Of a DNA stretch of 37,886 nucleotides, positions 13,723 through 21,747 are shown one piece after another. Under the pieces are notes generated by a model, which was not told where the DNA came from, made no database searches, and saw only the letters and a program-made list of their open reading frames with translations. The DNA is from Thermoguttaceae bacterium. GTDB taxonomy: Bacteria > Planctomycetota > Planctomycetia > Pirellulales > Thermoguttaceae. The stretch covers positions 1 through 37,886 of the forward strand of contig JAFYQR010000026.1 in the NCBI GenBank assembly GCA_017559825.1, written 5' to 3'. Position numbers and translations under genes: made by a program. The first letter of the stretch is position 1; each line of letters starts with the position of its first letter.

Positions 13723-15276
13723 AACCGTCAAACGAACGCTTTTAACGCGATATTTTTCAAAGAGTTGCGCGACGCCTACTCTTACCCGCTCGCCGTCGTC
13801 GGCTTCCTCTTTCTCGCCGGTCTCCTTTTCGCGCCTTGGAACTCCGTTCCGGAAGCGTCGCTAAGCAGTTTATTCCTAGTCGCCGAACTCCTTGCGAAGG
13901 AATACGCAAGAAATTGGGGCGAATGCGCGCTCTTCGCCGTTTTCGTCCTCGCGGTGCTTTTGCCCGCCGGTATGTTCGCTCGCGAACGCAAAACGAAGGA
14001 AATCGTCTGTTCGCAACGCTTCCCGGTTTCGCTGCAAACCGTTTTTCTCGCAAGGTTTAGCGCGACCGTCACCCTAATATCGCTCGTCGCCGTCGGGTTT
14101 GTTTTGACCGGATTCGTCTTCGACTTAATTTACGCAAAGAAAGCCTTTACCGCGCTGACCGGCTTTTGCGCGCACGCGTCCCCCAACGCGGTCGCCTTCT
14201 ACAAAGCGTTCGCGCTATGTCCGCTCGAACTCTTGATTTGGGGCGCGTTTTGGGCGACGGCGATTCGCTGCGAAGCGTTTGTCGTCGCGGCGTCGCTCCT
14301 CTCGACGTTCGCCGTTTGCGCCCTCGTCGGTTGCGCCGTCGGTTGCGTCGTCTCTTTCGGCGGCGACGCGCCGGCAAGTCTCGGGTTCCCCAAGGTTTGG
14401 GTTCTCCCCCGCGACCTTCGCCCCGACGGTTTGTTTTTAGTCGGCGGCGCCGCGTCGGTCAAGTCGCCCCTTTACGCGGCGCTACGTTTCAGCGCGCTCC
14501 TTTTGCCGATCGTCGGAATCGTTCGCGTTTTCCGCCGCGACGGCGCGCAAACGACGTTAAGCAACGGTTTAACCGGGATCGGCGCCCGCTTCAAAAACGC
14601 TTTTAACAACATATCGCCGACGCCTTGCGAACGCTCGACTTCCATTTCGCCGCGTCTCGTCGATTTGACGCCGCGTCGCTTGCGTCCGCTAACCGCGCTT
14701 TGCGTCGAAACTGTCGAGAGCGCGAGCCTTTTCGGACGTTTTCGGGGCGCGATACTTATCGACTTGGCGCTCGTCAACGCCTTTTGTCTCCTAGCGTCGA
14801 CCGCAAAGGACGACAAAGGCTTTGCGCTCGCGGCCCTTTTCTATTCTCTTCTGTTTATCGTTCTTTTTGCGTCGGGAGCGTTCGCCGGATTGCGCCGCGA
14901 CCGTTCGATTTTAACGACGCGACTTCCGGTTTCGCCGCGCCTTTATTACGCGTCGCAACTCTTGACGTACGCCGGGTTCTTCGTCGCCGCCTTCCTGCCG
15001 ACGCGTTGCGTCCTGTCGTTCCTTCATATAACGCCGCTTCCCGCGTATATCTGCGCGTATATTTGGTTCGTCCCGTTTTGCGCCTCGGCGCTCGTTCGCA
15101 CTCGCCTCGGCGCCGCGCTCGCTTGCGTTTTGTATTACGTCGCGGCGTTTTGCCTCGAAATCCTCGAGCTTACGTCCCGTCAAGCGAACCAGACGATCCT
15201 CCTCCTTTTTCCGCTTATCTGCGGCGTCGCCTCCTATTTCGCCGTCGTTCGACAATTCAAAGACGGTCGAAATTGA
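13720..15276 (+). CDS. Double-length ABC-2-type membrane protein, paralog 4
   Basis: A 518-residue membrane protein, the closest relative of the preceding gene; long stretches of the first halves are near-identical even in DNA. Shared motifs are KELRDAYSYPLAVVGFL, ERKTKEIVCSQRFPV, LELLIWGAFWATAIRCEAF and GIVRVFRRDGAQTTL. A shorter polar linker and a second half with GLRRDRSILTTRLPVSP follow. The second half has diverged more than the first, as if the two halves evolve at different rates. It is the last gene of the array and a short hairpin follows the stop. Confidence 0.85.
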   Translation: MNRQTNAFNAIFFKELRDAYSYPLAVVGFLFLAGLLFAPWNSVPEASLSSLFLVAELLAKEYARNWGECALFAVFVLAVLLPAGMFARERKTKEIVCSQRFPVSLQTVFLARFSATVTLISLVAVGFVLTGFVFDLIYAKKAFTALTGFCAHASPNAVAFYKAFALCPLELLIWGAFWATAIRCEAFVVAASLLSTFAVCALVGCAVGCVVSFGGDAPASLGFPKVWVLPRDLRPDGLFLVGGAASVKSPLYAALRFSALLLPIVGIVRVFRRDGAQTTLSNGLTGIGARFKNAFNNISPTPCERSTSISPRLVDLTPRRLRPLTALCVETVESASLFGRFRGAILIDLALVNAFCLLASTAKDDKGFALAALFYSLLFIVLFASGAFAGLRRDRSILTTRLPVSPRLYYASQLLTYAGFFVAAFLPTRCVLSFLHITPLPAYICAYIWFVPFCASALVRTRLGAALACVLYYVAAFCLEILELTSRQANQTILLLFPLICGVASYFAVVRQFKDGRN

Positions 15277-15278
15277 CG

Positions 15279-15300
15279 CGCCGTCGGCCCGACGGCGTTT
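15279..15300 (+). terminator. Possible terminator of the ABC operon
   Basis: CGCCGTCG (15279-15286) and CGACGGCG (15290-15297) form an 8-bp stem with a 3-base loop, but only three T follow, so termination may be partial. Confidence 0.45.
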
Positions 15301-15377
15301 CTCCCCTTGCCGCCGCCCTCCGCCCGCGCTATCCGACGCCTCTCGCCGGAGGGCGCGAACTTTTCGCGAAAGTCGCC

Positions 15378-15406
15378 TTGTAAAAAACGCCGCGACGCGG
15401 TATATT
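15378..15406 (+). promoter_or_regulatory. Promoter of the DUF4340 gene
   Basis: TTGTAA (15378-15383), a 17-bp spacer and TATATT (15401-15406). The leader is about 185 nt. Confidence 0.6.
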
Positions 15407-15598
15407 ATAAGGGCGCGACCTCCGGCGTCGGACGGCCCGCTTGTCGCGCCGTTTTTGCGTTTAAGCGCCTAAAACGAATTATTCGCGTTAAAACCTATTT
15501 TAGCGTCGATATCACCTCGAATCAAAACGCTAAATAACCGAATCGTCGGTTCTTTTCGAACAGATAAAGCGGCGGCGACCGCGGCGAAAGAAACGAGA

Positions 15599-17155
15599 AT
15601 GTCCCAAGAAAACCCGAAAAACGAAGTCTTGAAGTCGGCGCTGATCGGCGTCGCGGCGCTCGTCGCGCTTGTTTGTTGGCTCAAATTTCAACCGCGCTTG
15701 CCGGACGTCGAGCCGAAGGAGAAAATCGGGCGCCGCCTCTTTGAGAATTTCGACGAAACGACCCCGATCAGCCGCGTCGAGTTTGTCGGCGTCGACGCGG
15801 AAACGGGAGAAATTAAGGAGTTGACGCTCGTCCGAGAGGGCGACGAACTCCGGCTTCCCGCGCTCGCGAACTTCCCCGCCGAAAACGCCGACCGCTGGGC
15901 CAAGATCGTCGCGCCGCTCGTTCAGCTTCCCGTTCTCGACGTCGCCGACGAAGCGGTTCGGAGCGGCGACGCGAAGAAAATCGCCCAACTTCACCGCGAG
16001 TGCGGCGTCCTCGCCCCGGAAGACGCGGCGTTCGAAGTCCAGTTGAACGCTTCTAATTCGGCGAAAAACGGCGAAAAAGCGCCCGAAAAAGCCGCAAACT
16101 CGACGCAAAGCGCCGCCGAAGACGCGAAAATTGCGCAAAACGAAGAAGACGGCGAAAACAGCGAAACGGCGCAAACCGCTCCGCTCGCCGCGCTCTCAAT
16201 CAAAATCTTCGGTGAAAACGGTTCTTCGCTCGTCGAGCTTCTCGTCGGAAACCGCGCTCCGGAAAGTTCGGCGACCCGCGACGTTCGCTGGGTTCGCCTT
16301 CCCGGCGACGACGTCGTTTACGCGGTCGACTTTTCCGGCGACTCGACCGAGGAAGTCGGAACGACGCAATTTCTCGAATTTCCGCAACGAATTTCGTTCA
16401 ATCCGATCGATTGGGCCGACCGCGACCTGCTCCGAATCAGCCGTTGGGACGTCGCGACCCTCGCCGTTCGCGACTCGACCTTTTCGGTCGTCAAAGCGGA
16501 GGACGGAACGCCCGCGCCGGTCGATTACAAGGCGGCCGGAATCGCCGTTTTTCGCCAAAATCCGGAAAACTCGCTGGCTCGCGTTTGGTCGCTCGAACAA
16601 CGGCTAAATCGCGACGCGGAAGGCGTTTGGAGCGACGTTAAGCCGGTCGATCCGGAGTCGGCGCAAAACGACGTCTTGAACGAAACGGCGGACGCGCTCG
16701 GGCGGCTTTCGGTCGTCGACGTTCGCAAAAAGCCGGAAGCGCTCGCGACGCTCTTCTGCGAACGACGGCTCGGCGGCGAGTTGGCGGCGCACTTCGGAAC
16801 GCTCGCCGAATTCGGGTTCGCCGCGCTCGAACACGACCCGTTGAACCCGGAAAAAATCGAACCGGCGCTCGTCGGCGAAGCGGGCGGAATCGAATTGCGA
16901 ACGAAAAACGGCGTCCAAATTTCGCTCCTTTTCGGCCGCAAGTTCGAAGACAAGCGCGTCTGTTTGGCCTTCGCCGAGTTCGACCGCGAAGCGTTGGCCG
17001 CGTTGACCGAAGACGAAACGGAACTCGCCTTCCTCGCGCCGGAAGCGGAGAAAAAGGCGGCTATCAAAAACGAACGCCTCGCCGATTGGTTTTATTTGAT
17101 TTCGGAATCTGATTTCGAAAAGTTCAAATTCCGCCTCGCCGACGTGTTGAAGTAA
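15599..17155 (+). CDS. DUF4340-domain membrane-anchored protein
   Basis: A 518-residue protein with one N-terminal membrane segment (about residues 13-30, ALIGVAALVALVCWLKF) and a large extracytoplasmic part. The order after the anchor, a beta-rich stretch with ISRVEFVGVD ... LTLVREGDELRLP ... NADRWAKIV, fits DUF4340. That family usually sits beside GldG-like and ABC-2 permease genes, and here it follows an ABC-2-like array, although with its own promoter. It may therefore be an accessory part of that exporter (inference). A polar N/E/A/S insert (about 150-195) interrupts the domain. The ATG at 15599 has only a weak ribosome binding site (AAACGAG). Confidence 0.8.
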   Translation: MSQENPKNEVLKSALIGVAALVALVCWLKFQPRLPDVEPKEKIGRRLFENFDETTPISRVEFVGVDAETGEIKELTLVREGDELRLPALANFPAENADRWAKIVAPLVQLPVLDVADEAVRSGDAKKIAQLHRECGVLAPEDAAFEVQLNASNSAKNGEKAPEKAANSTQSAAEDAKIAQNEEDGENSETAQTAPLAALSIKIFGENGSSLVELLVGNRAPESSATRDVRWVRLPGDDVVYAVDFSGDSTEEVGTTQFLEFPQRISFNPIDWADRDLLRISRWDVATLAVRDSTFSVVKAEDGTPAPVDYKAAGIAVFRQNPENSLARVWSLEQRLNRDAEGVWSDVKPVDPESAQNDVLNETADALGRLSVVDVRKKPEALATLFCERRLGGELAAHFGTLAEFGFAALEHDPLNPEKIEPALVGEAGGIELRTKNGVQISLLFGRKFEDKRVCLAFAEFDREALAALTEDETELAFLAPEAEKKAAIKNERLADWFYLISESDFEKFKFRLADVLK

Positions 17156-17179
17156 CGTCGAAAGCGGAAACGGCGGCGA

Positions 17180-17206
17180 CGCGAGCCGGTTTTAACGGCG
17201 TTCGCG
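17180..17206. repeat. Hairpin with GTTTTAA loop
   Basis: CGCGA-GCCG (17180-17188), loop GTTTTAA (17189-17195), CGGC-gt-TCGCG (17196-17206): nine pairs with a 2-base bulge. It lies 25 bp after the DUF4340 stop and has no T run. It resembles hairpins at 6074-6093 and 36351-36375. Confidence 0.5.
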
Positions 17207-17424
17207 AAACGTCGAGGGCGCGGCGAAACCGATTTGAAACGCGGCCCGAAACAACCGTTTTGTCATTAATATCAATAAAAGGGCGTTTCGTCGACGTTTT
17301 TCGCTCGTCGCCGGGCTCGATTTTCCTTTTACTTTGCTCCTCCTTATCCCGCTTCATTCCCTTAAAAACGCTTTATTTCCTCCATTCCCCCTAAACCGCG
17401 CGTTTTACGCCGAGAAAGGCCGTT

Positions 17425-18516
17425 ATGTCGACCGCTTCGAAGCCCGAGAAATACGTTCTCATCTCCGTCAACCCCAAAGCGGGCCGCCGTTCGCCGCGCG
17501 TTCGAGCGGAGCGTTTGCAAGCGGCGCTGGAAAAACGGGGATTTTGCGTCGAGTTGCACACCGATTTGGCGGTCGTTTCGAGCCGCGCGAACGAACTTTT
17601 CGCCGAAAATCGTCTCCAAGCGCTCGTCGGAGTCGGCGGCGACGGCACCGCGGCGGAGCTGACGAACCGCACCGTTCCGGGCGTCCCGATCGCGATTTTG
17701 CCTTCCGGAACGGCGAACCTCATCGCGAAGTACCTGAAAATCCCGTTCAAGCCGGAAAAATTGGCCGAAACGATCGCCGAAGGCGCGACGATTTCCTTCG
17801 ACGCCGGGCGCGCGAACGGACGACTCTTCTTGGTGATGGTCAGCGCCGGAATCGACGCCGACGTCGTTCGCCAGGTGCACGCGGCGCGGGAGGAAAGTTA
17901 CCGCCGTCAGACGAAAAAAGGCGCCCACATCAGCTATCTTTCCTATATTAAACCGATTTTCGGGTCGATTTCGTCTTATCGTTACCCGCGTATTAAAACG
18001 GAATTTATCGACGCGCCGCAAACCGCTGAAAACTCGCAAAACGCCGCGACTCCGGAAGCCGCCAACTCGACGCAAAACGTCGAAACCGCTCAAAACGCCG
18101 ATCTTTTCGCCGCCGCGCCCGGTTCGACTCGCGAAATCGTCGGAAAATGGCCGTTCGTCTTCAATTTGCCGCGTTACGGTTGGGGGCTGCCGCTCGTTCC
18201 GCGCTGCGTCGGCGTCGACGGTCGCCTCGATTACTGCATTTTCCAAGGCGGAAAATTGTTTTTGGCGCTTTTCGACGTTTTTTGCGCGCAAATGTTTTCG
18301 TCGCACCGACTCCTGCCGAACGCCAAGCTCGGACGCGGGACGACGTTCCGCCTCTCCGCCGCCAACCCGACGGCAAAGGGCGCCGCGACGATTCCTTATC
18401 AAATCGACGGCGACCCGGGCGGCGTTCTCCCGGTCGAGATCGAAACGGTCCCGAACCGTTTTACGACGGTCGCTCCGGCGGCGGTCGTCGCTCGACTTGA
18501 AAAAGCGCGGCGTTAA
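17425..18516 (+). CDS. Diacylglycerol kinase-family lipid kinase
   Basis: A 363-residue cytosolic or membrane-associated kinase of the DAGK_cat/LCB5 family, which phosphorylates diacylglycerol, sphingoid bases or related lipids with ATP. The start region carries the strand and loop VLISVNPKAGRR (about 10-21). The nucleotide-binding GGDGT motif is at about residues 71-75, followed by PSGTANLIAKYL. A typical C-terminal beta-sandwich ends in PYQIDGDPGG. The ATG at 17425 has AAAGG about 7 bases upstream. A polar insert (about 198-235, TAENSQNAATPEAANSTQN) interrupts the C-terminal domain. The exact lipid cannot be told from the sequence. Confidence 0.9.
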   Translation: MSTASKPEKYVLISVNPKAGRRSPRVRAERLQAALEKRGFCVELHTDLAVVSSRANELFAENRLQALVGVGGDGTAAELTNRTVPGVPIAILPSGTANLIAKYLKIPFKPEKLAETIAEGATISFDAGRANGRLFLVMVSAGIDADVVRQVHAAREESYRRQTKKGAHISYLSYIKPIFGSISSYRYPRIKTEFIDAPQTAENSQNAATPEAANSTQNVETAQNADLFAAAPGSTREIVGKWPFVFNLPRYGWGLPLVPRCVGVDGRLDYCIFQGGKLFLALFDVFCAQMFSSHRLLPNAKLGRGTTFRLSAANPTAKGAATIPYQIDGDPGGVLPVEIETVPNRFTTVAPAAVVARLEKARR

Positions 18517-18888
18517 AGTCGGCCCGGCCTCGCCGTTTCCCGTCCTTTTTCGGTCAAACGGCGGCTTGCAAGCGGGGACTCTCCGTTCGGCGAACGCGAC
18601 GTTATTAATCAATATAGGGGAAAAACCGCCGGTCGCCGAACGATTCGCGCTCCGAGCGAGCGTTAAAATACGCCGAAAATCGGGATTGAGCGGAGTTCGC
18701 GTTCGCCGCTCTTTCAAGTCGTCGGAAAAAACGCGAAAAATCGGAAAAAACGCTGGAAAATCGCTCGCCGTTATGTTAAAATAACAAAGAGTCGACGAAA
18801 AATCGCTCGAGCGCCGCGCCGCGTTCGAACGCTCGCCGACGTCGCCGGTCGTCGTTTGTCAACGCAACGCGCAAAGTTAGGTTCCTTT
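18517..18888. other. Intergenic region upstream of the kinase gene
   Basis: No gene is visible; the short frame at 18497-18784 overlaps the lipid kinase end and is Arg/Lys-rich. It holds phased A-tracts (starting near 18726, 18736, 18745 and 18757) just upstream of a weak promoter. Confidence 0.5.
18753..18782 (+). promoter_or_regulatory. Weak promoter of the kinase gene, with A-tracts upstream
   Basis: TAAAAT (18777-18782) is the -10 candidate. The -35 candidate CTGGAA (18753-18758) is poor. Four A-tracts spaced about 10 bp apart precede it and could compensate as curved DNA or an UP element. Confidence 0.35.
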
Positions 18889-19764
18889 ATGTCGTTTTTA
18901 GAAAAGATTTTCGGTAAAAAAAAGCTTGATTATAAGGAACGCTTCATTCTTTTGAAGGCGGCGATTTCCGGCACGATGTCGAGCTTTTACATGGCGCGCG
19001 ACCGCCAAACGGACAAAATCGTCGGGCTCAAAATCCTCGACAAGGCGAAAACGAGCATCGTCGAAGACCGATACAAGGGAATGCGCGGCGTTTACAAACC
19101 TCGCGAAGGCGAAATGGCGGTGCAGTTCAAACACCCGTACATCGTCGACACGTTCGAGGAGGGTTTCACGACCGACGGCGAACAGTACCTCGTGATGGAA
19201 TACCTCGAGGGCACCGGGCTCAACAACATCCTCATGATTAAGCAGGACATGCTCGCCGGGGGCCGAATGCGGTATATCCGTCAATGCGCCGAAGCGTTGC
19301 AAGTCGTTCACAAAGCGGGCTTTATCCACCGCGACTTTTGCCCGCGCAACCTCCTCTTCACCGGCGACGGCGAAGTCCTGAAGTTGACGGACTTCGGCCT
19401 CTCCGTCCCGAACAAACCGCCCTTCACCGATCCCGGCAACCGCACCGGAACGCCGAACTACATGGCGCCGGAGCTCGTCCGCCGTCGTCCGACGAACGAA
19501 CGCGTCGATATTTTCGCGTTCGGCGTTACGATGTACGAGCTCTGCACCCGCGAGCTTCCTTGGCCGCGCGGCACGAACGGGCTCGCCGCGATGACGCACG
19601 ACACGCCGCCGGAGCCGATTCAAACGTACCGCCCGGCGATCGATCCGCGCCTCGCCGACGCGATTCACTGGTGTCTCAAGGCCGACCCGAAAGAACGTTG
19701 CCCGTCGATGGAAGCGTTTCTTAAGAAAATCGAAAAAGTCGAATACGAAGACAAGCTTCGCTGA
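18889..19764 (+). CDS. Soluble Ser/Thr protein kinase with variant catalytic loop
   Basis: A 291-residue protein with a full eukaryotic-type kinase domain and no membrane segment or extra domain. It starts at ATG 18889 (MSFLEKIFGKKKLDYKERF), with AGGTTCC just upstream as a weak ribosome binding site. The ATP lysine lies in IVGLKIL (about residue 48). The catalytic loop reads HRDFCPRNLL (147-156), so the Asp and Asn are kept but the usual Lys after HRDx is Cys. The metal motif is DFG in LTDFGLS (168-170), and TPNYMAPELV is the activation-segment end. The glycine-rich loop is degenerate (AAISGTMSSFY). This is like small planctomycete kinases; the target is unknown. A terminator follows. Confidence 0.93.
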   Translation: MSFLEKIFGKKKLDYKERFILLKAAISGTMSSFYMARDRQTDKIVGLKILDKAKTSIVEDRYKGMRGVYKPREGEMAVQFKHPYIVDTFEEGFTTDGEQYLVMEYLEGTGLNNILMIKQDMLAGGRMRYIRQCAEALQVVHKAGFIHRDFCPRNLLFTGDGEVLKLTDFGLSVPNKPPFTDPGNRTGTPNYMAPELVRRRPTNERVDIFAFGVTMYELCTRELPWPRGTNGLAAMTHDTPPEPIQTYRPAIDPRLADAIHWCLKADPKERCPSMEAFLKKIEKVEYEDKLR

Positions 19765-19812
19765 CGCCCGACCTGTTTTAAGAGCGGCTTGACAACGCCG
19801 CGAACGTTTGCC

Positions 19813-19858
19813 GTCCGACATTCCGTCGACTCGCCGGGAAGTCGGACGCGTCTTTTTC
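19813..19858 (+). terminator. Terminator of the kinase gene
   Basis: GTCCGAC-a-TTCC (19813-19824) pairs with GGAA-GTCGGAC (19837-19847): 11 pairs with one bulged A. A T-rich tail follows (19851-19860). Confidence 0.75.
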
Positions 19859-19974
19859 TTGCGCCGCAGGAAACGCAACGGCGTTAAATCCGTCGCGACC
19901 GTCAAACTCGACGGCAATCAACGCGGCTTTTGTCAAAAAAATCGAAAAAATCGCGAAAATCGAGCGTCGCGCCG

Positions 19975-20003
19975 TTCCCATTCGCCCGAAAATCTTGTAT
20001 AAT
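19975..20003 (+). promoter_or_regulatory. Promoter of the Gfo/Idh/MocA gene
   Basis: TATAAT (19998-20003) is a perfect -10 box. TTCCCA (19975-19980) lies 17 bp upstream. The same TTCCCA-N17 arrangement precedes glgC. Confidence 0.6.
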
Positions 20004-20113
20004 ACGCTTCGACAGTTTAGACGCCGCGTCTAAAATTGTGCGCCGTTTCTACGACGAAAATTTTGCCGCGTTTTTTGTTTTTCTTACCGTTTTACCGCCG
20101 CCGAGGTTGCTTT

Positions 20114-21469
20114 ATGTCGTCCAATCGTTCGACTCGTCGCGATTTCCTCAAAACGCAAGGCGCGGGCGCGATTTCGCTCGCTATGTTCTCCACGTTCGCC
20201 CCGCGTTGGCAAAGTTACGCCGCAGACTCGCCGAACGAACGCTTCAAAATCGGCTTCGTCGGTTGCGGCGGAATGGGGCGCGGCGACGCTCGCGAGTTGG
20301 CGCATTTCGGGGACGTCGTCGCCCTTTGCGACGTCGACCGGGAACACGCGGAGTCGTTCCAACACGACGAATTCGTTACCAAAAAACCGAACGAAACGCA
20401 AGTCGTTCAAGACTACCGTCGCGTCCTCGAACGCGACGATATCGAAGTGATCGGGATCGCGACGCCGGACCACTGGCACGTTAAAATCGCCGTCGAAGCG
20501 TTGTTGGCCGGAAAACACGTCTTCTGCCAAAAGCCGTTGACGCTGACGATCGCCGAAAACCAACTCATTCGCAAAGCGGTCGAAAAAACCGGCAAAACCT
20601 TCCTCGTTGGAACCCAGCAACGCTGCGCGATCGGGCACTTTATGACGGCGACGCTGATGGTTCGCAAAGGGATGCTCGGCAAAATGAAGCGCGTCGTCGT
20701 TTCGCTCGACCAAGGCCCGAACCGCGGCCCCTTCCCGGTCGACAAACTCCCCGACCCGAGCCGCTTCGATTGGAATATGTTCCTTGGCCAAGCGCCGGAA
20801 ACCGAATTCCGTTGGGAACGGGCGCGCGGCACGTTTCGATATTGGTACGATTACTCCGGCGGTCAGTTCACCGACTGGGGCGCCCATCACATCGACTGCG
20901 CTCTTTGGGCGCTCGACCGCGACAAACGCGGCGCCGGGCCGGTCGAATTCGACGGACGCGTCGCCGAACACGCGTCGCCGCTCGACGAATTCGGACGACC
21001 GACCGTCGACGACCATTACAACACCGCGACGACGTTCGAAATCAAAACGAAATTTGCCGACGGCGTCGAAATGATCGTCAAGAGCGAGCCGAACTCGAAC
21101 GGGATTCTCTTCGAAGGAACCGAAGGTCGAATTTACGTCAACCGCGGACGCATCACCGGCAAACCGATCGAAGAAAAACTGCACGAAAAACTGACGGAAG
21201 ACGATTTCGTCGCGCTGAACCATAATAAGCCGGTCGAATGGACGAAGCAAAACTTCTTCCGCTGCATTCGCGAAGGCGGGCTCCCGTCGTCAGACGCGTT
21301 CAGCCACACGTATTCGATGAACTCCTGCCACCTTTGCGCCGTCGCCGCCCGTTTGGGGCGCGTTATCCGTTGGAATCCGGAAACGGAAACGATCGAAGGG
21401 GACGACGTCGCGGCCTCCTTCATTTCCCGCGAACAACGCAAGGGCTTCGAACTCCCGACGCTCGACTAA
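20114..21469 (+). CDS. Tat-exported Gfo/Idh/MocA-family oxidoreductase
   Basis: A 451-residue NAD(P)-dependent oxidoreductase, probably acting on sugars or inositol-like compounds outside the cytoplasm. The start is ATG 20114, with GAGG 7 bases upstream; the longer frame is not supported. The N-terminus has a twin-arginine signal (STRRDFLKTQGAGAISLAMF). The Rossmann fold begins at KIGFVGCGGMGRGD. The conserved catalytic Lys region is HVFCQKPLTLTIAE, the variant of EKPxx seen in this planctomycete subgroup. A C-terminal alpha/beta domain with GGQFTDWGAHHIDCALWAL follows. Such Tat-type paralogs are abundant in Planctomycetota. The substrate is not predictable. Confidence 0.93.
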   Translation: MSSNRSTRRDFLKTQGAGAISLAMFSTFAPRWQSYAADSPNERFKIGFVGCGGMGRGDARELAHFGDVVALCDVDREHAESFQHDEFVTKKPNETQVVQDYRRVLERDDIEVIGIATPDHWHVKIAVEALLAGKHVFCQKPLTLTIAENQLIRKAVEKTGKTFLVGTQQRCAIGHFMTATLMVRKGMLGKMKRVVVSLDQGPNRGPFPVDKLPDPSRFDWNMFLGQAPETEFRWERARGTFRYWYDYSGGQFTDWGAHHIDCALWALDRDKRGAGPVEFDGRVAEHASPLDEFGRPTVDDHYNTATTFEIKTKFADGVEMIVKSEPNSNGILFEGTEGRIYVNRGRITGKPIEEKLHEKLTEDDFVALNHNKPVEWTKQNFFRCIREGGLPSSDAFSHTYSMNSCHLCAVAARLGRVIRWNPETETIEGDDVAASFISREQRKGFELPTLD

Positions 21470-21588
21470 AACGATTCGACGCGGTTTGCCCGACCGTTAA
21501 ACTTCGCGCCGTTCCCGCAGTCGAATTTCGGCTCGGCGAACGACGCGGAAAAATCGGGTTAAATTTGCGCAAATCGAAAAGAACGTTA

Positions 21589-21617
21589 TTCCCAAACGAA
21601 GAAAAATAGCTTATACT
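21589..21617 (+). promoter_or_regulatory. Promoter of glgC
   Basis: TTCCCA (21589-21594), a 17-bp spacer and TATACT (21612-21617). A second A/T-rich run (TATATTAATAAGG) follows. Confidence 0.6.
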
Positions 21618-21747
21618 ATATATTAATAAGGAGAGAAAAGCGGGCGGACGTAATTTTGACGTTCCGACCGACGAGCGTTCGCGACATGCGCCGCGCGCCC
21701 GTTTCGTTCCCCGCTCTCGACGTCGAACTATTGAGGACTCGTTACCA

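Larger units (their letters stand above)
15277..15598. other. Intergenic region after the permease array
   Basis: It holds a GC hairpin just after the stop (15279-15300) and a promoter (15378-15406) for the DUF4340 gene. No gene or RNA is visible in the remainder. Confidence 0.5.
19765..20113. other. Intergenic region between kinase and oxidoreductase genes
   Basis: It holds the kinase terminator (19813-19858) and the next promoter (19975-20003). No gene is visible between them. Confidence 0.6.

Noticed and set aside
20036..20113. Longer N-terminus for the Gfo/Idh/MocA protein
   Set aside because: The Tat signal begins at the ATG at 20114, with GAGG in position.
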